A stretch of 9,645 nt of DNA from Clostridia bacterium. Lineage in GTDB: Bacteria; Bacillota; Clostridia; Oscillospirales; Acutalibacteraceae. Positions 6,019 to 9,645 of the stretch are shown here, one piece after another; positions within the stretch are counted from its first letter, which is position 1; every line of letters begins with the position of its first letter. The translations under genes were made by a program, and so were the position numbers. The stretch spans positions 1 through 9,645 of the forward strand of contig CAAFMR010000203.1 in the NCBI GenBank assembly GCA_900764115.1. The letters are read 5' to 3'. The notes under the pieces are model-generated. The model worked only from the letters and a program-made list of their open reading frames with translations, had not been told where the DNA came from and did no database searches.

Positions 6019-6045
6019 GTTTTTCTCCGAAAACGGGGCATTTTA
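6019..6045 (+). promoter_or_regulatory. Candidate forespore sigma-G/F promoter for gpr
   Basis: CATTTTA (6039-6045) matches the sigma-G -10 pattern CATnnTA and is preceded by GGGG, as favoured by sigma-F. Fifteen bases upstream, GTTTT (6019-6023) is a partial match to the G-x-(A/T)-T-R -35 element. In Bacillus gpr is transcribed by sigma-F and sigma-G, so the position is right. No vegetative promoter is evident for gpr. The -35 match is imperfect, so this is tentative. Confidence 0.45.
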
Positions 6046-6079
6046 AGACGAGAAACACCGAAAAACGGAGGGATCGTTT

Positions 6080-6952
6080 ATGAATTTTCGCACCGACCTG
6101 GCATTAGAGGCGGCGGCAGACGCCGCTCTGCGGGAGGGACAGGACGTGCGCCGCTCCTGCCGCCGCCGGGGGCGGCTCACCGTCCAGCGGCTGGAGGTGC
6201 TGTCCGACCGGGCAGCCAAACAGCTGGAAAAGCCCCGGGGACAATACGTCACCGTGCAGCTGCCCGCCCTCTCCGACGATGAGCGGGAGCTAACCGCCCA
6301 TGCCGCCTGCGTGCAGGCGGAGCTGACGCAGCTGCTGCCCGCCGACGGAGCCGTGCTGGTGGTGGGGCTGGGCAACCGCACCGTCACGCCGGATACCCTG
6401 GGACCGACCGCCGCCGATATGATCCTTGCCACCCGCCACATCCGGGGGGAATTTGCCCGCGCTGCGGGACTGGAGGATCTGCGCCCCACAGCGGTGCTGA
6501 CCCCCGGGGTGCTGGGGCAGACCGGCACCGAAACGGGCGAAATCGTCCGGGGCGTATGCCGGGAGGTGCAGCCCGCCGCCGTCATCGCCATCGACGCCCT
6601 CGCCGCCCGCAGCCCGGAGCGGCTGGGATGTACGGTGCAGCTATGCGATACCGGCATCGCCCCCGGCTCCGGCGTGGGCAACGACCGCCGCCCCCTCAAT
6701 CGGGAGGAGCTGGGAATCCCGGTCATCGGCATAGGGGTCCCCACCGTGGTGGATGCCGCCACGCTGGTGCAGGCATACCAGCCGGGAGCAGCGGAGGCAC
6801 CGGCGGTGTCCTCCACCCCGATGATGGTAACGCCCCGGGAGATCGACCTGGTAATCGCCCGGGCAGCGCGGCTGGTGGCATTGGCAATCAACGGTGCCCT
6901 GCAGCCCGCCTATGCGCCCCTGGAGCTGGTTTCCGTCGCCCGGGGCATCTGA
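6080..6952 (+). CDS. gpr: Germination protease (GPR), spore-specific aspartic endopeptidase
   Basis: GPR degrades the small acid-soluble proteins that coat spore DNA, supplying amino acids during germination. It is made as a zymogen in the forespore and self-processes near its N-terminus. The product has 290 residues. It shows the RTDLALE N-terminal block (4-10), VVGLGNRTVTPD-x-LGP (94-109), VLTPGVLGQTGTETGE (139-154), IDALAARS (171-178) and DTGIAPGSGVGNDR (190-203), all GPR hallmarks. Asp105 and Asp172 sit where the catalytic aspartates of Bacillus GPR (Asp127 and Asp193) are expected. The ATG at 6080 has CGGAGGG about 8 bases upstream. It implies that the organism, or a recent ancestor, sporulates. 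Its usual downstream neighbour in Bacillus, spoIIP, is absent here; a convergent rhamnosidase gene lies there instead. Confidence 0.96.
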   Translation: MNFRTDLALEAAADAALREGQDVRRSCRRRGRLTVQRLEVLSDRAAKQLEKPRGQYVTVQLPALSDDERELTAHAACVQAELTQLLPADGAVLVVGLGNRTVTPDTLGPTAADMILATRHIRGEFARAAGLEDLRPTAVLTPGVLGQTGTETGEIVRGVCREVQPAAVIAIDALAARSPERLGCTVQLCDTGIAPGSGVGNDRRPLNREELGIPVIGIGVPTVVDAATLVQAYQPGAAEAPAVSSTPMMVTPREIDLVIARAARLVALAINGALQPAYAPLELVSVARGI

Positions 6953-7000
6953 AAATAAGCCGCCTGTACCCGGATAACCGGATACAGGCGGCTGCGGTTT
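6953..7000. terminator. Shared terminator between convergent gpr and rhamnosidase genes
   Basis: AGCCGCCTGTA (6958-6968) pairs perfectly with TACAGGCGGCT (6983-6993). The loop contains a further CCGG/CCGG stem (6970-6973 with 6978-6981). On the plus strand only GCGGTTT follows. On the minus strand the stem is followed by TATTTTC, so it works better for the rhamnosidase transcript, whose stop lies 16 bases away. Confidence 0.75.
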
Positions 7001-7008
7001 AACGTTGT

Positions 7009-9468
7009 TTATGCGTCGGCATAGGTAAAGGTGTGTGTACCGGCGGTCACGGTCTGGTGGCTGCCATCGGGCAGCTGCACCGCCGCCTCGCAGCCAAACG
7101 GCACCGTCACCGACAGCCGCCGCACCCCGTCAGCACGTTTCCATGCGATCCGGTATTCTCCCCGCACCGTGTGGACATATCCCTCCGCCTCGTGCAGGCG
7201 GTCGGTTTTGCAGGGGCGGATCACCACCCGCCGGCAGCCATCCTCCACCTGCCGCAAGCCCAGCAGATTGCGGATGAAGAAGGTACCGCCGCCGCCGAAC
7301 ATCCCGTGGTTATGGGACGACATACCGCCCCGCTCCCACCATTGCTCCCACACGGTGGTGGCGCCCTTGCTCAGCTCATAGCCATAGCCGGGATAGGTGG
7401 GCTGGAAGAAAGCGTCCAGCACCACATCGGCATACCCCTCGTCCGCCAGCAGCATCGGCATAAATTTAGTGCCGTAAATACCCGTGTCCAGATGCCCCTG
7501 CCGCCGCACCCGAATGCCATCCAGCACGCTTTGGAGGATCTGCGCCCGCTTTTCCGCCGGCACCATACCGAACAGCAGCGGCAGCGCCCCGGCGACCTGC
7601 TCGCCCTCATCATACCACCCGTTGGCGGCATCGTAAAAGGTTTGGTCATAAACGGCGGCGATCTGCGCCATCCGCTCCCGCAGCCGGGGCAGCACCGCGG
7701 TATCCCCCAGCGCCTGCGCCATCCAGCTCAGCTCCATCGTCTGATAATACATCAGCGCCGTGGCGGTGGGCTTCACATAGCTGAAGGCACATTCATAGCC
7801 GCCGTCGGCGTTATCCTTGGGGGCGCACCAATCCCCGAAATAGCGGTCGCTGATGCCCTCCGGCCACCGCTCCATGGTATGCTCAATAAACGCCTTCATC
7901 GTGGGATATACCTGCTCCAGCAGCCGCCGGTCGCCATAGAACGTATAGAGATGCCATGCCAACGCCAGCTGAGCGCCGTCCCAGCAGGGGTCGCCGCCCT
8001 TACCCAGGCTGTTCAGCAAAAAATTCTTCCAGTAGCTGCTGGTATCCCACACGGTGGAGGCAATTTCGCAATAGCTCACCACATCCATGATACAGGGGGT
8101 GCGCTCATCCCGCATGGGGCAATCGGTGGGATAGCTGGCGGCGTTGCCCCGGATGCCCCAGCGGATGTTGCTGTACAGCTGATTGACCTGGGGGTCGTCG
8201 CAGCGGAAATCCCCCACAAAGGGCATATCCGTATGCAGCACCTGCGCCATAAACATCTCCGGCGCGGGGTCCCCCTCCAGACCGGCGATCTCCACATACC
8301 GATAGCCGTGATAGGTGAACCGGGGCTGGTATTCCTCCACCCCCTCGCCCTTGAATACATACACATCCGTCGCCTTGGCGGAGCGATTGGTATAGGGGTC
8401 CAGCTCCCGGGTGACGGGGTCGATCTCCTCGGAATAGCGGAAGCTCATCACCGTCCCGGCGGGACGCGCCAGCTTCAGCCGCACAAACCCGGGCATATTC
8501 TGCCCGAAATCCAGAATGACCGTCCCCCGACTCTCGCTGCGCCACCAATCCTGATAGGGACGGGTCTCCACCACCCGGATGGGCGGGGTGAACCGGGGCT
8601 CCAACGCGCCGGGCGCATCGGGCAGCACGGTGACCGGAGAGAACCGTCCGGGGAACGCGGCGGGCATCGCCCAGTCAAATTCCTTGCGGGCGTCGTAGTA
8701 TTCCCCATCGTATACCCCATTATCAATAAGGGGACTATCCAAGGTATACTCCCATTCCCCATCGGTGAGCAGCTGCCGGGTGGAGCCATCGGCAAAGGTC
8801 AGCCGCAGCTCGGCAATCGCCCGCTTGGGACCGGTATACCGCCAGCCAAACCGGGAAAACCGCTCGTTATAGCCGTCCCCCAGCCACAGCCCCAGCGCAT
8901 TTGCCCCCGGATGAAGCCGGTCAGTGATGTCATAGGTCTCATAGATGTGCCGTTCCCGGGGCGCTGCCGCCGGCGTCAGCTGGCGGTCGTCCGCCTCGGC
9001 GCCGTTGACAAACAGCTGAAACCAGCCGGGAGAATACACACTGATTTCCGCGTCCGTCGGCTGCTCCGCCAGCGTGAATACCCGCCGCAGCAGCGGCGCG
9101 GTCTGGGTATGCCCGGTGACATCGGGGCTGATCCACGCCGCCGTCCAGGGCTCTCCCAAATACCCGGTGCGCCAATGCGCCTGGGCGCTGATCGCATGAT
9201 CCCCCGCCTCGCTCCAGCATTCCACCTGCCAGGTATACCGCTTATGCGGCTCCAGCGCCGCCCCGGCATAGACCTGCTGGATGGTGTCGTCAGTTTCCAC
9301 CCTGCCGCTGTCCCATACCGGCACCGTCCCCTGCCAAACGGTCAGCCGATATGCCGCCTGCCGGTCGCCCGCCCGGGGCGATGTGATCTCCCAGGAAAAC
9401 AGCGGAGCAGGATCGTCCACTGCCACCGGTTCCGTTCGTCCGTTCAGCCGTAACGCCTGAATCTTCAT
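7009..9468 (-). CDS. Alpha-L-rhamnosidase, glycoside hydrolase family 78
   Basis: The 819-residue enzyme would release terminal alpha-L-rhamnose from plant glycosides or rhamnogalacturonan. Domains in order are a fibronectin-like N-terminal region (about 1-120, with LFSWEI and RYTWQVE-type strands) and a jelly-roll accessory domain (about 125-300, with GWFQLFVNG and LGLWLGDGYN). A second beta-domain (about 305-430, with ILDFGQNMPGFVRL) precedes the (alpha/alpha)6 catalytic domain from about 435 (PTDCPMRDER, WDGAQLALAW, FGDWCAP) to the GATTVWEQWW block, and a C-terminal beta-sandwich ends the protein. The acidic cluster Asp449, Glu455 and Asp462 and the likely general base Glu708 (in WEQWW) are retained. 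The usual GWxGD after DER is replaced by PCIMD. No signal peptide is seen, so it acts in the cytoplasm on imported glycosides. The start at 9468 is chosen over an ATG 23 codons upstream because GGAGGA (9478-9483, complementary strand) lies 9 bases before it. Confidence 0.94.
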   Translation of the reverse strand: MKIQALRLNGRTEPVAVDDPAPLFSWEITSPRAGDRQAAYRLTVWQGTVPVWDSGRVETDDTIQQVYAGAALEPHKRYTWQVECWSEAGDHAISAQAHWRTGYLGEPWTAAWISPDVTGHTQTAPLLRRVFTLAEQPTDAEISVYSPGWFQLFVNGAEADDRQLTPAAAPRERHIYETYDITDRLHPGANALGLWLGDGYNERFSRFGWRYTGPKRAIAELRLTFADGSTRQLLTDGEWEYTLDSPLIDNGVYDGEYYDARKEFDWAMPAAFPGRFSPVTVLPDAPGALEPRFTPPIRVVETRPYQDWWRSESRGTVILDFGQNMPGFVRLKLARPAGTVMSFRYSEEIDPVTRELDPYTNRSAKATDVYVFKGEGVEEYQPRFTYHGYRYVEIAGLEGDPAPEMFMAQVLHTDMPFVGDFRCDDPQVNQLYSNIRWGIRGNAASYPTDCPMRDERTPCIMDVVSYCEIASTVWDTSSYWKNFLLNSLGKGGDPCWDGAQLALAWHLYTFYGDRRLLEQVYPTMKAFIEHTMERWPEGISDRYFGDWCAPKDNADGGYECAFSYVKPTATALMYYQTMELSWMAQALGDTAVLPRLRERMAQIAAVYDQTFYDAANGWYDEGEQVAGALPLLFGMVPAEKRAQILQSVLDGIRVRRQGHLDTGIYGTKFMPMLLADEGYADVVLDAFFQPTYPGYGYELSKGATTVWEQWWERGGMSSHNHGMFGGGGTFFIRNLLGLRQVEDGCRRVVIRPCKTDRLHEAEGYVHTVRGEYRIAWKRADGVRRLSVTVPFGCEAAVQLPDGSHQTVTAGTHTFTYADA

Positions 9469-9508
9469 ATGGGTATATCCTCCGTTCGCTACCGTATTAT
9501 GTAAACAC

Positions 9509-9537
9509 AGACTACCATAAATTGTTAATGAGTACAA
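9509..9537 (-). promoter_or_regulatory. Possible promoter for the rhamnosidase gene
   Basis: On the minus strand TTGTAC (9532-9537) and TAGTCT (9509-9514) are 17 bases apart. The -35 is fair and the -10 poor (3 of 6). Just upstream lie two TTTTGG units 7 bases apart (9543-9548 and 9550-9555, plus-strand sequence), which could be an activator site. This is a weak assignment. Confidence 0.35.
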
Positions 9538-9605
9538 GGGGATTTTGGGTTTTGGACAGCATTTAGCGGATATAGTGCATATTTTGAAAATTATTGTGAC
9601 TTTTG

Positions 9606-9634
9606 TTGCAATATTCCGGAATTTATGCTATGGT
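9606..9634 (+). promoter_or_regulatory. Extended -10 promoter pointing out of the window
   Basis: TTGCAA (9606-9611), 17 bases, then TATGGT (9629-9634) preceded by TGC, which gives an extended -10 (TGnTATGGT). It would drive a plus-strand gene beyond the right edge, divergent from the rhamnosidase. The spacer contains the perfect 10-bp palindrome ATTCCGGAAT (9613-9622), a possible operator. Confidence 0.6.
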
Positions 9635-9645
9635 GTGTGGTGGCA

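Noticed and set aside
7033..9453. An 806-codon open frame on the plus strand, antisense to nearly the whole rhamnosidase gene
   Set aside because: Its translation is His/Pro/Gly/Arg-rich with no recognisable domain, while the opposite strand is a clear GH78 enzyme. Long antisense frames arise from GC-biased third codon positions.
9469..9537. A longer rhamnosidase starting 23 codons upstream
   Set aside because: The added residues resemble no GH78 start or signal peptide and overlap the probable promoter. The start at 9468 has a well-spaced GGAGGA.
1..9645. A new defence, mobile or secondary-metabolite system
   Set aside because: Every sizeable coding region belongs to a recognisable housekeeping, sporulation or catabolic family. 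No integrase, transposase, repeat array or unknown multi-gene cluster is visible.

Overview
The window is GC-rich chromosomal DNA with dense, mostly co-oriented genes, strong Shine-Dalgarno sites and TTGACA/TATAAT-type promoters. A germination protease (gpr), a DivIVA-type protein beside the RNase P RNA, a YkpA-type ABC-F protein and a GH78 alpha-L-rhamnosidase together suggest a spore-forming Firmicute. A gut-associated Clostridia lineage such as the Oscillospiraceae/Ruminococcaceae is likely. The lineage is inferred from gene content; no species can be named from the sequence alone.

Layout, left to right. Positions 1-1444 hold the 3' part of a YkpA-like ABC-F ATPase, followed by a perfect-stem terminator. 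Positions 1498-2508 encode a type I (cytoplasmic) L-asparaginase. A strong promoter at 2565-2593 drives the RNase P RNA (rnpB, about 2601-2976), whose 3' end runs into overlapping GC-rich hairpins. A second strong promoter (3039-3067) drives a DivIVA-domain coiled-coil protein (3117-3944), which may have a C-terminal extension in the +1 frame up to 4092. Next come a 73-residue YdbC/PC4-like ssDNA-binding protein (4153-4374) and undecaprenyl-diphosphatase uppP (4436-5281) with its terminator. About 250 bases of GC-rich DNA without a recognisable gene follow.

The right half starts with a bidirectional terminator at 5601-5646, then rpsT on the minus strand (5661-5912). rpsT is divergent from gpr on the plus strand (6080-6952). 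The 167-base gap between them holds a good minus-strand promoter for rpsT and a candidate forespore sigma-G/F promoter for gpr. gpr converges, across a shared hairpin, with a large minus-strand GH78 alpha-L-rhamnosidase (7009-9468). The last 177 bases are AT-richer and carry a good plus-strand promoter pointing out of the window, probably towards a divergent gene.

The genes are mainly housekeeping: ribosome and translation (ABC-F, rpsT), tRNA maturation (rnpB), envelope and division (DivIVA-like, uppP), nitrogen and plant-glycan catabolism (asparaginase, rhamnosidase) and sporulation (gpr). I see no mobile element, CRISPR array, toxin-antitoxin or defence locus, and no clearly new system. The most notable points are an ABC-F protein in which one of the two composite ATP sites has lost nearly every catalytic residue, and a T6 tract at the end of the DivIVA gene where a one-base slip would open a 50-codon basic/amphipathic tail.
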